Of a stretch of 64,000 bases of DNA, positions 1-8,297 are shown piece by piece. A program made the translations under genes and the position numbers. Numbering within the stretch: the stretch's first letter is position 1; every line of letters starts with the position of its first letter. This DNA comes from a bacterium (lineage in GTDB: Bacteria; Electryoneota; RPQS01). The notes below the pieces were generated by a model. That model was not told the DNA's origin, searched no databases, and worked only from the letters and a program-made list of their open reading frames with translations. The stretch spans positions 365,511 through 429,510 of the forward strand of contig JAHDVH010000001.1 in assembly GCA_023382385.1 (NCBI GenBank), written 5' to 3'.

Positions 1-172
1 GGGCCTTCAGACGAATAGTCGCTGCCGCTTGGCTCGGTTCCATAAGCAACTCTGAAAAGATCGCCGGGCGAGTTGAGGCGGATTTCATTTGCTCAAATCG
101 CGCAAGAGGACTTCTCACAGCGCATGCAGCGACAAAAATCAGGCAAGAAAGTAACAGTCCCCTAAGGAGCAA
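1..172 (-). CDS. Predicted lipoprotein, 3' end outside window
   Basis: This reading frame starts at a TTG (172..170) inside the last codons of the upstream TPR gene and runs off the left edge after 57 codons. The first 17 residues form a lipoprotein signal: a short Arg-containing n-region, a hydrophobic stretch, then the lipobox VAAC with Cys at residue 17. A GGGAG sequence lies four bases before the TTG. The rest seen (residues 18-57) has no motif I recognise. It follows the TPR gene with an overlap, so it is probably the next gene in the operon and would be exported and lipid-anchored. In Bacteroidetes a DUF4292 lipoprotein often follows a TPR gene, which is a guess only. The lipobox and ribosome site make a real gene likely. 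Confidence 0.6.
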   Translation of the reverse strand, partial: MLLRGLLLSCLIFVAACAVRSPLARFEQMKSASTRPAIFSELLMEPSQAAATIRLKA

Positions 173-1535
173 GTTTCTCCCTGACCGTCGTCAAGTTTGG
201 ATCATATTTCAGTGCCTGCTGCCAATACTTTCGGGCCAGCGATTTCTTTCCAAGCGCCGAATGAATATCGCCTAAATGTTCGAGAATTGGAGCACTCGTA
301 CGATCAAGCTTTAGTGCCCTTCTTACCCAGATTTCCGCATCCTCAAATCGCCCCATTCGGTAGTAGATCCATCCTTTAGTGTCGAGATACGAAGCATTGA
401 GAGGCTCAGTTTCAAGCGCTTTTTCAACGAGGAATAGAGCCCTTTCAAGCTCAATTCCACGCACTGCAAGTGTATAAGCCAGGTTATTCAAGTAAATCGC
501 CGCACTATCGGAGAAGCTGATAGCTTGCTCGTAATAGTTCACAGACAAGTCAGTACTGTCTCTCGCGTCATATAGAACGGCAAGGCTGCCAGCCGCAGAG
601 TAAAGCGTTGAATCAATATCTAAAGCACGCTGAAATCGCTCAATTGCTGCGGTGGTGTCCCCCAAACGCAATTGCGTCAAGCCCTCAAGATTCGCAGACC
701 GAGCATCTTCAAGGGCCGCCGTTCTTGCTGCCGAAGCAAGTCTCAAGACCTGCGCAAAATCACCCTTATTGAACTCAATAACAAGCTTAAGATACCAAGT
801 TCGTGAATCTGTGGAATCCAATGAAAGTGCTCTGTCGACCTCAACCAAAGCGCGGGCCGTATCGCCTGTCTGCAAATATAAAGTACCAAGCGTGTATGCA
901 ACTGGGGCACTCAGAGAGTCATCAATGGCAAGGGATTCCATGTATGGTAATGCTCTCTCCGTCTCGCCTGACATCAGATAGATTGCGACCACCTGTCGAG
1001 CAAGGTCAGAGTCTCGTGCAGAATCCGGCGATAGCTCACGATACATTTCGTCCACACGATCAAATCTGCCGTTAGTGAGTGACAAAGTCAATAGGTCGAT
1101 CTTATACTTCCGTTCATCTGGATAAGACTTGACAAGATGCTCGACCATTCGCTGTGCTTCGTCCACTTTCCCACGCGCCGAAAGCAATCGGCTCATTAGC
1201 TCAAGTGCTGGAGCATAATTGGGATCAAGCTCTAAGGCTTGCTTTAGCCTGGATTCGGCGCGGTCAAACGACTCTGTCGTCTCTGTGCGTTGCGCAAGCT
1301 GAATGTACTGTTCTGCTAAAGCTACATACAGGAAAGGTGAACTCGCATCGAGTCTCAGTGCTTCCTCAAAGAAGAAGCAGGCTTCGAATGTATTCCCCTG
1401 TTGTGCGGCTGTCGTTCCGCGAATAAACTGCTCAAGTGCTCTTGAGTTTAACTCACTCTCATCGGCCCAAGCCAGTCCGATACACAATAACGAAAACAGG
1501 ACAGCACTCGTGGCTCGCGCGAAGAAAGTACTCAC
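162..1535 (-). CDS. Exported TPR-repeat protein
   Basis: The 457-residue product begins with a signal peptide (residues 1-24, cleavage probably after the LAWA segment) and is then almost entirely tetratricopeptide repeats, recognisable by repeated A..LA..Y...G....A and ALELDP/ALSLDS segments from about residue 30 to the end. Such solenoids are protein-interaction scaffolds in the periplasm or at the inner face of the outer membrane. The start is GTG, three bases after the rseP stop, and the stop overlaps the start of a lipoprotein gene, so all three are likely cotranscribed. The partner protein cannot be told from sequence. Family membership is sure, function unknown. Confidence 0.8.
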   Translation of the reverse strand: MSTFFARATSAVLFSLLCIGLAWADESELNSRALEQFIRGTTAAQQGNTFEACFFFEEALRLDASSPFLYVALAEQYIQLAQRTETTESFDRAESRLKQALELDPNYAPALELMSRLLSARGKVDEAQRMVEHLVKSYPDERKYKIDLLTLSLTNGRFDRVDEMYRELSPDSARDSDLARQVVAIYLMSGETERALPYMESLAIDDSLSAPVAYTLGTLYLQTGDTARALVEVDRALSLDSTDSRTWYLKLVIEFNKGDFAQVLRLASAARTAALEDARSANLEGLTQLRLGDTTAAIERFQRALDIDSTLYSAAGSLAVLYDARDSTDLSVNYYEQAISFSDSAAIYLNNLAYTLAVRGIELERALFLVEKALETEPLNASYLDTKGWIYYRMGRFEDAEIWVRRALKLDRTSAPILEHLGDIHSALGKKSLARKYWQQALKYDPNLTTVREKLAP

Positions 1536-1538
1536 AGA

Positions 1539-2591
1539 CTACCCGCCAATCAACCGCAATATGTCGTGGTAGGAAACCACTACCAACAGCAAGAGTAGTG
1601 CTATCATTCCGGCCTGCTGAATCACGAGCTTCGTCTTCGTTGGGACAGGTCTTCTAATAATTGCTTCAATCAGTACTATAGCGATGTGACCGCCGTCCAA
1701 CACCGGAAACGGGAGGATATTCAAGAAGCCGATTGACACACTCACAAACGCGATAAAAAACAGAAACTCGCCGGCACCCTGCCTGGCGCTTTGACCGGAC
1801 AACTGTGCGACACCCACTGGTCCCGAAAGCTGCGAAAGGCTCCCTCTACCACCAATTAGATCGCCAATGAAGCCCGCAAGGTTTCTGGTTGTATTCCAAC
1901 AAAACATGAACGCTGAGCTACCGGCTTCGCCGATCCCCGCATCGCGAAATTCCACTTTGGGCGCAATTCCAATCACGCGGCGAGAGGAATCTCCAGCCGC
2001 TATCACTTCTGTCGGAACCGCAAAAGAAACACTTAGGCCATCACGTACAGCCGTTAGAAACACCGTATCCTTGGAAGAGGTGATTAATTGCACGACATCT
2101 TCCCACTTCTCCACAGCCTTCCCGTCTATCAAAGTGATTCTGTCTCCGGCTGATAGACCGGCAATTGCGGCCGGTCTCCCTTCGATCGCTTCACCAATGA
2201 CCGGCAAGTTGACTTCCGGAATGCCCATAGTCAGTGTCAAACTGATTAGTATGACAATAGCAGTTAGGTAATTCATAAGAACACCCGCAGAGAGTACAAA
2301 CACTTTCTGTGCAGCATTCTTTGACATAAATTCATCCGGAGCACCTGTAATCCCCTCGCCGTCCATGGATTCGTCGACCATACCTGCAATCTGCACATAC
2401 CCGCCAAGCGGAATCCAGGAAAGTGAAAACTCAGTCTCACCAATTTGTCTGGTGAAAATTCGTGGGGGAAAACCGATCGAGAACTTCTTCACGCGCATGC
2501 CCGTCAGCTTGGCGGCAAGAAAGTGCCCAAGCTCATGAATAGCTATTATTATGCCCGCAACGGCTACAAACGATAGAATGGTTATCAGCAT
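1539..2591 (-). CDS. rseP: Site-2 intramembrane zinc metalloprotease (RseP/M50B family)
   Basis: The 350-residue protein has the zinc site HELGH at residues 19-23 inside the first membrane helix and the second metal motif LDGGH at about 298-302 in a later helix. One PDZ domain lies between them at about 130-205, where E. coli RseP has two, so this is the shorter form common outside proteobacteria. Members cleave transmembrane segments such as those of anti-sigma factors or leftover signal peptides in the inner membrane. The start overlaps the dxr stop by seven bases. The dxr-rseP order is widespread in bacteria. An ECF sigma and presumed anti-sigma pair is encoded at 31924-33022, but a link between them is only inference. 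Confidence 0.93.
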   Translation of the reverse strand: MLITILSFVAVAGIIIAIHELGHFLAAKLTGMRVKKFSIGFPPRIFTRQIGETEFSLSWIPLGGYVQIAGMVDESMDGEGITGAPDEFMSKNAAQKVFVLSAGVLMNYLTAIVILISLTLTMGIPEVNLPVIGEAIEGRPAAIAGLSAGDRITLIDGKAVEKWEDVVQLITSSKDTVFLTAVRDGLSVSFAVPTEVIAAGDSSRRVIGIAPKVEFRDAGIGEAGSSAFMFCWNTTRNLAGFIGDLIGGRGSLSQLSGPVGVAQLSGQSARQGAGEFLFFIAFVSVSIGFLNILPFPVLDGGHIAIVLIEAIIRRPVPTKTKLVIQQAGMIALLLLLVVVSYHDILRLIGG

Positions 2592-3769
2592 AGTGGGGTT
2601 GAAGAACCGGCAGCCAAACGATTTATTGCCGACATGCCAACACGACGGGCGCTACTGTCCGCTCTCATGATCGACTCAAGATCTCCTCCGCTTCCTCCCG
2701 TCACCTTGTCTAAGCACTCGTTTAACACAATAGCTATCTGGTCAAATCTGATTCTTTCATCCAGAAATGCCTGAACAGCTACCTCGTCTGCCGCCGAGAG
2801 GACAGCAGGCGCAATACCACCCATTTCAATCGCACGGAAGGCACATTCAAGGCAAGGGTAATCGCTAATGCGAATCTCGTCAAAGTGTAACGCCCCAAAT
2901 GCTGCAGGATCTGAGTTCACCAGTTCACTTTCCCAGCGTTCAGGGTAGCTTAGCGAATACAAAATTGGAAGTCGCATGTCAGGGCGCGAGAGTTGGGCTT
3001 TGAAACTCCCGTCACAAAACTCCACAAGTGAGTGAATCACAGACTCCTTGTGGCGAATCACTCTAATCTTTTCAACCGGCATGCCAAACAGCATCACAGC
3101 TTCAATAACTTCAAGACCTTTGTTGAATAACGTCGCGGAGTCAACAGTATTCTTGGGTCCCATCACCCATGTGGGATGCTCAAGTGCCGTCTTTGGTGTA
3201 ACGGTTAACAACTCCGCAGAGTTCCAGCCCCAGAACGGCCCGCCTGATGCGGTAAGCCACAACCGTTTGACGGACGCCACTTCCTCACCAATCAAACATT
3301 GAAACAACGCGCTATGCTCGGAGTCGACTGGAATAAGATTAGCGCCGTTATCACGCGCACACTTTACGACTACTTCACCCGCTGCAACGAGCGTCTCTTT
3401 GTTTGCAAGAGCAACATCCTTTCCACGCGACAACGCTGCGATGGTTGGCATTATTCCGGAAGAGCCTGACACGGCATTCAGCAGAATGTCGTAATCACTC
3501 TGTCCAGCCTGCTGTACGAGAGCGTCCTCTCCGACAAATATTTCTGCGACGCCGAGCCTCTTTGCCTGCAGGGCAAACACATTCTCGCTTGATAGATGTA
3601 CGATAGCCAAACTCTGTGGTCGCCACTGTCGCGCGGTCTCAAGCAATTCTGAGACGCGACGTGAAGAAGAAAAACCAACCAACTTCAGGCGATCATGTTG
3701 TTCGGCCGCTATTGACAATGCGGATCTGCCAATTGAACCCGTCGCTCCTTGAATCAGCACCCGCTTCAA
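2585..3769 (-). CDS. dxr: 1-deoxy-D-xylulose 5-phosphate reductoisomerase
   Basis: This enzyme makes 2-C-methyl-D-erythritol 4-phosphate, the committed step of the MEP isoprenoid pathway, in the cytosol with NADPH. The 394-residue length is normal. The NADPH-binding GATGSIG is at residues 8-14, ALANKETLV at 119-128, the metal and substrate segment VDSEHSA at 148-154, TASGGPF at 173-179, and the flexible-loop region starting HPTWVMG at 198 with SATLFNKGLE at 211-220. It overlaps both neighbours by a few bases, so it is translated in a tight operon. Isoprenoid precursors feed UppS, which is encoded in the same operon at 15441-16139. Confidence 0.97.
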   Translation of the reverse strand: MKRVLIQGATGSIGRSALSIAAEQHDRLKLVGFSSSRRVSELLETARQWRPQSLAIVHLSSENVFALQAKRLGVAEIFVGEDALVQQAGQSDYDILLNAVSGSSGIMPTIAALSRGKDVALANKETLVAAGEVVVKCARDNGANLIPVDSEHSALFQCLIGEEVASVKRLWLTASGGPFWGWNSAELLTVTPKTALEHPTWVMGPKNTVDSATLFNKGLEVIEAVMLFGMPVEKIRVIRHKESVIHSLVEFCDGSFKAQLSRPDMRLPILYSLSYPERWESELVNSDPAAFGALHFDEIRISDYPCLECAFRAIEMGGIAPAVLSAADEVAVQAFLDERIRFDQIAIVLNECLDKVTGGSGGDLESIMRADSSARRVGMSAINRLAAGSSTPLC

Positions 3770-4515
3770 GCGACAGGAACACTCCGAATACTAATAGAGC
3801 GGAGAAAATCTCCGAAATGATAAGTAAAAGCCTGCGCAAGGGCTTTCCTCAACGGTTCACGCAAGTCTTGCGGTCCAATCTCGCGATTCACACATGTAGA
3901 CTTTGCTTCAAGTCTCCGCTTCAGCATCTCTCTTTCCGACTCAGACTTAACGACAAGAAAGTCCGATATCCGCAAGTGGTCATCGCCTAATAATATCGAA
4001 CCGTGCTGCAACAAGGCATCTCCCAAACGCCGTTGCGCACTTCCAACAATCTTCTTACCCCTTACAGCAACTTCCCATCGTGATGTTCGCACAAAACAAG
4101 ACGTACGGTTTTCCAACGGAGCCAACGCCTCACCACGCTCATCAAGTTCAGCTAAAACGCCAATCTCGTTCAGTGCTGACGCTATAGAGCGTCCAACATA
4201 CTCTTGCAACAAGGCCCCCGCTCGCAATTCTGGCACTTTCGGAATCACGATAGCGTAAGTTAATTCTTCACTGTGCAGTACAGCGGCGCCACCAGTAGGT
4301 CGTCGGACAAGCGGCACCTGACTATTAGCCAGCGCATCCAAGTCCAACTTGTCAGTTTTTTGGTGAAACCCGACCGACAAAGTCGGCACGTCCCACTCGT
4401 AGACCTTCAAACAAGGTCCCATAGAGTTAGAAGCAGCCGCTTCCAGATCCTTCTGGTCTCGCTCCATCAAGTACTGACCGGGTAACCTGCCGTCATGGCA
4501 AATCTCCAGAATCAC
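3766..4515 (-). CDS. Lipoate-protein ligase / octanoyltransferase family protein (LplA/LipM type)
   Basis: The 249-residue product belongs to the biotin/lipoate A/B protein ligase family. It carries RRPTGGAAVLH (about 70-80) followed by LTYAI, and GKKIVGSAQRR (about 154-164), where the lysine is the family's invariant catalytic or adenylate-contacting residue. Family members attach lipoyl or octanoyl groups to E2 subunits and GcvH. The sequence does not settle between a ligase (LplA), an octanoyltransferase (LipM) or an amidotransferase (LipL). It starts with GTG overlapping the lpxA stop, and its stop overlaps dxr. No lipA or lipoylated target is in this window. It is an odd metabolic gene inside a lipid A and isoprenoid block, probably carried by operon packing. 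Confidence 0.82.
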   Translation of the reverse strand: MILEICHDGRLPGQYLMERDQKDLEAAASNSMGPCLKVYEWDVPTLSVGFHQKTDKLDLDALANSQVPLVRRPTGGAAVLHSEELTYAIVIPKVPELRAGALLQEYVGRSIASALNEIGVLAELDERGEALAPLENRTSCFVRTSRWEVAVRGKKIVGSAQRRLGDALLQHGSILLGDDHLRISDFLVVKSESEREMLKRRLEAKSTCVNREIGPQDLREPLRKALAQAFTYHFGDFLRSISIRSVPVA

Positions 4516-5318
4516 AGAAGCTCCTCCTGGCTGAAATGTGACCTCCCCGGCATAAGCCCTCGTCTGGATGATTTGATGAACTCGGCGAGCTCTGCTGCGT
4601 ACTCTGAATCACCATGAAGGTCGAGTATCCTCTTGACTGCTTGGCTCGTGTTTTGTCCTGATCGATACAGCAAGTGGTAGATATCTCGAATTGTCTTTAT
4701 CTGCTCCGCGCTAAAACCCCTTCTTCTCAAACCGATGACGTTGAGTCCTCTGTAGGCAAGGGGCTGGCCAGCCGCGAGAACATAAGGGGGCACGTCTTTG
4801 GGGACGCGAAACCCTCCTCCAATCATGCAGTGCCTGCCAATGTGTACAAATTGATGAACTGGTACCAGTCCACCGAGAATCGCCCATTCATCAACATGAA
4901 CATGTCCAGCGAGCTGCACCCCGTTGGCAAGTATTACTTGATCCCCAACCACACAATCGTGCGCGATATGAGCGTAAGACATGATGAGGCAGTTCGCGCC
5001 AACAACTGTCCTTCCTGTGGCGGCCGTTCCCCGATTTACAGTCACAAACTCCCTGAGAACAGAATCGTCACCAATATACACACGGGTCTTCTCGCCACCA
5101 AACTTCTTGTCTTGCGGCTCTCCACCAAGTGAAACCATTGGCGAGATCTTGACGTTTCTTCCAATCCGAACGCCAGAAAAGAGCCGAGCCGAACTGCCGA
5201 TCCACGACCCCTCACCAATCTCGACATCGTCATCGATTACTGCGAAAGCGTCTACTCTTGCGTCATCTGCAATGATCGCTGAAGCCGATACCGACGCATG
5301 TGGATGTATAATTGGCAT
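4512..5318 (-). CDS. lpxA: UDP-N-acetylglucosamine O-acyltransferase
   Basis: LpxA adds the 3-hydroxyacyl chain to UDP-GlcNAc, the first step of lipid A synthesis, as a cytosolic homotrimer. The 268-residue protein shows left-handed beta-helix hexapeptide repeats from residue 3 to about 190 (patterns such as VRIGRNVKI and TVVGANC). The segment with AHIAHDCVVGD (about 116-126) contains the conserved active-site histidine region. A helical C-terminal domain covers roughly 190-268. It lies directly after lpxC/fabZ and four bases into the lipoate ligase gene. Length and order (lpxD, lpxC/fabZ, lpxA) match lipid A operons in FCB-type bacteria. No lpxB is present in the window. Confidence 0.96.
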   Translation of the reverse strand: MPIIHPHASVSASAIIADDARVDAFAVIDDDVEIGEGSWIGSSARLFSGVRIGRNVKISPMVSLGGEPQDKKFGGEKTRVYIGDDSVLREFVTVNRGTAATGRTVVGANCLIMSYAHIAHDCVVGDQVILANGVQLAGHVHVDEWAILGGLVPVHQFVHIGRHCMIGGGFRVPKDVPPYVLAAGQPLAYRGLNVIGLRRRGFSAEQIKTIRDIYHLLYRSGQNTSQAVKRILDLHGDSEYAAELAEFIKSSRRGLMPGRSHFSQEELL

Positions 5319-5324
5319 TCGTTG

Positions 5325-6719
5325 CTATCCCTCTCTATCTACAACTGCTGCAGTCATTTCTGCTTCTGCAACTAAGGCACCGTCTATATGAGCAGTTCCC
5401 TTCATCTTGCAGATGCCGCGCCGGAACAACAACATCTCGACAGTGAATCGAACTTGGTCGCCGGGCGTCACTGGCTTACGAAATTTGACATTATCCAGGC
5501 CGGTAAAATAAACAAGCTTGCTCTCAGGATTCTCGACTGAATTCAACAGCAAGACACCCCCGGTTTGCCCCATCGCTTCGACGATCAAAACACCAGGCAT
5601 TACAGGACGTCCTGGGAAATGTCCATCGAAGAACGGTTCATTTCGGGTCACATTCTTGATTCCAACGACTCGCTCGGAAGGCACTAACTCAAGAATACGA
5701 TCGACCATCAGCATTGGGTAACGATGCGGAAGTAGCCGCTCAATTGCCTCAGAGTCAAAGACGAAACCTCTGCCTCCTTTCCCGCCATAGCGGCGGGCAA
5801 TTCGCTGGGCCTCAAGAAGTCGGCGCAACATTCTTGCTACCTCAACATGTGAGGCATGTCCTGCGCGAGCAGCGAGCACATGGCCGCGCACAGGAACTCC
5901 TACGAGCGCTAAGTCGCCGACCAAATCGAGAGTTTTGTGTCTTACAGCCTCGTTCGGATAACGCAACTCTACGCCCCCAAGAATCGCGCCGTTGTGATTC
6001 AATTCCCCACGATAACCAAAAGCTGACTTTAGCTCTTCATACTCGTTCTCGCCCAAGTCCTGGTCCACAAAGACAACTGCGTTGTCAAGTGAACCTCCCT
6101 TAATCAAACCTCGATCCTTTAGAGCGCGCATCTCGGAGAGCAAGCAAAACGTCCGGGACCGAGCAAACTCTTCTACAAACTCACTAATTGAGTACATCGA
6201 AGTGTATTGAGTCCCAAGTTCCGTGTTCGGATAGTCAATCATATACGTGATACGAAACTCGGAAGAGGGTACAATTACGATGTCTATAGCGTTCTTGTCA
6301 TCATGGTAAGTCAAAGTCTTTTCGAGATCCAAGTACTCGCGTTCAGCCTCTTGCTCAACAATTTCCGCTCGGAGCAAGGCTTCTACAAAAGGCCCGGCAC
6401 TGCCATCCAGGGCAGGTGGTTCCTCGTCGGTCAACTCAATACGCAAATTGTCTATCCGCAATCCGGCAACCGCCGCTAAAACGTGTTCAACGGTATGGAT
6501 ACGCACTCCATCCTTGCCAAGTACCGTTCCCCGCGCGATATCTGTTACGTACTCAACAAGCGCTGGAATCGCGGCAGATCCAGGAATATCAGTTCGATGA
6601 AACACAATACCATGGCCCTCGGGAGCCGGCTTAAAGGTCATACTTACGGGCTTGCCTGTATGCAACCCGATTCCCGATATCGCGATCTCATTCGCAATGG
6701 TTCGTTGCTTATCAGGCAC
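5325..6719 (-). CDS. lpxC/fabZ: Bifunctional UDP-3-O-acyl-GlcNAc deacetylase / 3-hydroxyacyl-ACP dehydratase
   Basis: This is a fusion of two enzymes in 464 residues. Residues 1 to about 305 are LpxC, the zinc deacetylase committing lipid A synthesis: HTVEH gives His79, HKTLDLVGD gives His261 and Asp265 as likely zinc ligands, and His288 fits the catalytic histidine. Residues about 325-464 are FabZ, the fatty-acid dehydratase: [13 protein letters not shown], then [11 protein letters not shown] with active-site His367 and Glu381 in VEAMGQ. Both active sites look intact. The fusion is known in Bacteroidetes and relatives and may balance phospholipid against lipid A acyl chains. The start is GTG, overlapping the lpxD stop by eight bases. 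Confidence 0.97.
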   Translation of the reverse strand: MPDKQRTIANEIAISGIGLHTGKPVSMTFKPAPEGHGIVFHRTDIPGSAAIPALVEYVTDIARGTVLGKDGVRIHTVEHVLAAVAGLRIDNLRIELTDEEPPALDGSAGPFVEALLRAEIVEQEAEREYLDLEKTLTYHDDKNAIDIVIVPSSEFRITYMIDYPNTELGTQYTSMYSISEFVEEFARSRTFCLLSEMRALKDRGLIKGGSLDNAVVFVDQDLGENEYEELKSAFGYRGELNHNGAILGGVELRYPNEAVRHKTLDLVGDLALVGVPVRGHVLAARAGHASHVEVARMLRRLLEAQRIARRYGGKGGRGFVFDSEAIERLLPHRYPMLMVDRILELVPSERVVGIKNVTRNEPFFDGHFPGRPVMPGVLIVEAMGQTGGVLLLNSVENPESKLVYFTGLDNVKFRKPVTPGDQVRFTVEMLLFRRGICKMKGTAHIDGALVAEAEMTAAVVDREG

Positions 6720-7755
6720 GCTCTCGCTCCTTTTCTCCGCTTCCTATTCCGACTCGTTCCTCCAACCGGCGTACGCGCCTGAGCAACTCTGGTAAACGCG
6801 GAAGCGCGGCCTCAATTCTCTTCCAGACACTATGTGGCCTGCCTGGACTCCCTGACAGAACCTCGCCGGGCCGAACGTCATGTGAAATTCCGCTTTGAGC
6901 GCCGAATGCCGCACCGTCCCCAATCTTCAAGTGACCGACAAATCCCGCCTGCCCGCCGACGCGACAGTAGTCGCCTAAGACTGTGGAGCCTGAAATCCCG
7001 GCTTGCGCTGCAATGACACAGTGTCGACCGATTCTGACATTGTGTGCAATCTGCACCAAGTTATCTATCTTCGTGCCTTCTCCAATTCTGGTCTCGCCCA
7101 TCGTGGCACGATCCACCGTGGTGTTTGCTCCAATCTCAACATCATCATCGATGATCACGGTCCCAATCTGTGGAATTTTCTGATATCTGCCTGACTCGAA
7201 AGCAAAACCAAACCCGTCTGCTCCTATAACAGTGCCGGAGTGAATCGTCACACGATTCCCTATCTGAACATGATGGCGAATAGTCGCATGGGGATGTATT
7301 CGACAGTTGTTTCCAATGACACATTGTTCCCCAACAAATACGCCAGCTTCCAAGAGCGAATTATCGCCAATCTTAGCCCCTCTTTGAACCACGCAGCAAG
7401 GGCCAATCAATACATTTGCACCAATTTGAACATCGTCAGCGATTACTGCCGATTCATGAATGCCTTCACCGTGTTCCACTTCCGGATGAAAGTAGACCAG
7501 AGTTTTCACAAATGCTGCATATGGGTCTGCCGTTTCGATCACGTCACCTTGATCACGCCTCACACCAGATGAAACGAGGACAACACCTGCCGCCGTCTCG
7601 CTTAGCAGTGCGGCGTACCGGACGTTTGCCAGAAACGTCACGCTGTCAGATGAAGCATGCTCCAATGGTGCAACAGAACGCAGTACGCGTTCGCTGTCGC
7701 CGTAGAGGGTACCGCCGACCAATTCGGCAAGTTGTGCTGCCGTGATCGTTGGCAC
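6712..7755 (-). CDS. lpxD: UDP-3-O-acylglucosamine N-acyltransferase
   Basis: LpxD adds the second 3-hydroxyacyl chain, acting on the product of LpxC. The 347-residue protein has the N-terminal uridine-binding domain (about 1-100, including [13 protein letters not shown]), then a hexapeptide-repeat beta-helix (about 100-300) with [13 protein letters not shown] and [12 protein letters not shown], where the latter histidine is the expected catalytic residue. A C-terminal helix rich in Arg and Leu (from about 312) probably packs the trimer. It sits between the skp-like gene and lpxC/fabZ, as in many Gram-negative lpx clusters (bamA-skp-lpxD-...). Confidence 0.97.
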   Translation of the reverse strand: MPTITAAQLAELVGGTLYGDSERVLRSVAPLEHASSDSVTFLANVRYAALLSETAAGVVLVSSGVRRDQGDVIETADPYAAFVKTLVYFHPEVEHGEGIHESAVIADDVQIGANVLIGPCCVVQRGAKIGDNSLLEAGVFVGEQCVIGNNCRIHPHATIRHHVQIGNRVTIHSGTVIGADGFGFAFESGRYQKIPQIGTVIIDDDVEIGANTTVDRATMGETRIGEGTKIDNLVQIAHNVRIGRHCVIAAQAGISGSTVLGDYCRVGGQAGFVGHLKIGDGAAFGAQSGISHDVRPGEVLSGSPGRPHSVWKRIEAALPRLPELLRRVRRLEERVGIGSGEKERERA

Positions 7756-7757
7756 GA

Positions 7758-8279
7758 CTACTCCTTCTTCAGGGATTGAAGAACAAGCTCGGTGATATCA
7801 TACTGCGGGAGGGCGAAGACAATGTTTCCCCCAGCAGCATCAAACACCATGTCGTAGCCATCTTGCTGACTTATCTTTTCAATAGCTTGGTTCACCTTTT
7901 CCAGGATGGGACGGGATAATTCAAGGTTCTTATTGTAGAGCTTGCCACCCTCACCCCAAGTCTCAACGCGAAACTGTTCCAACTCTCTCTTCTTTTCCAG
8001 AACTTTCTGCTCACGTTCTTGACGCGCTTCGGCAGAGAGCATTAAACTCTGAGACTGTATCTCCTCAACCATAGTTTGAAGCACAGTTTCCTTCGCCTGG
8101 GCTTCTGCCATATACTTTAGCTCCTCTTCCTGAAGCTTGCGCTGCGCCTCCTGGAAGTCTGTGTACTGCGCGAGTATGGCTTCGGAATCGATGTAGCCGA
8201 TCTTCATCTCCTTCGCGATGGCAGGAATAACAGACAAGCTGACGGCAATGAGCACTAAGATGCTCTGTTTCATGATCAA
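7758..8279 (-). CDS. Periplasmic chaperone of the Skp/OmpH family
   Basis: The 173-residue product has a signal peptide (about residues 1-22, ending AIA) and a charged central coiled coil (about 35-120, rich in Glu, Gln and Lys) flanked by the two short strands [11 protein letters not shown] and [15 protein letters not shown] that form the trimer body in Skp. Skp-type proteins hold unfolded outer-membrane proteins in the periplasm and hand them to BamA. The placement directly after bamA and before lpxD is the classical order. Homology is clear from architecture; the symbol skp is withheld because sequence identity within this family is low. Confidence 0.9.
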   Translation of the reverse strand: MIMKQSILVLIAVSLSVIPAIAKEMKIGYIDSEAILAQYTDFQEAQRKLQEEELKYMAEAQAKETVLQTMVEEIQSQSLMLSAEARQEREQKVLEKKRELEQFRVETWGEGGKLYNKNLELSRPILEKVNQAIEKISQQDGYDMVFDAAGGNIVFALPQYDITELVLQSLKKE

Positions 8280-8297
8280 CCCTTTTCTATGATGTCG

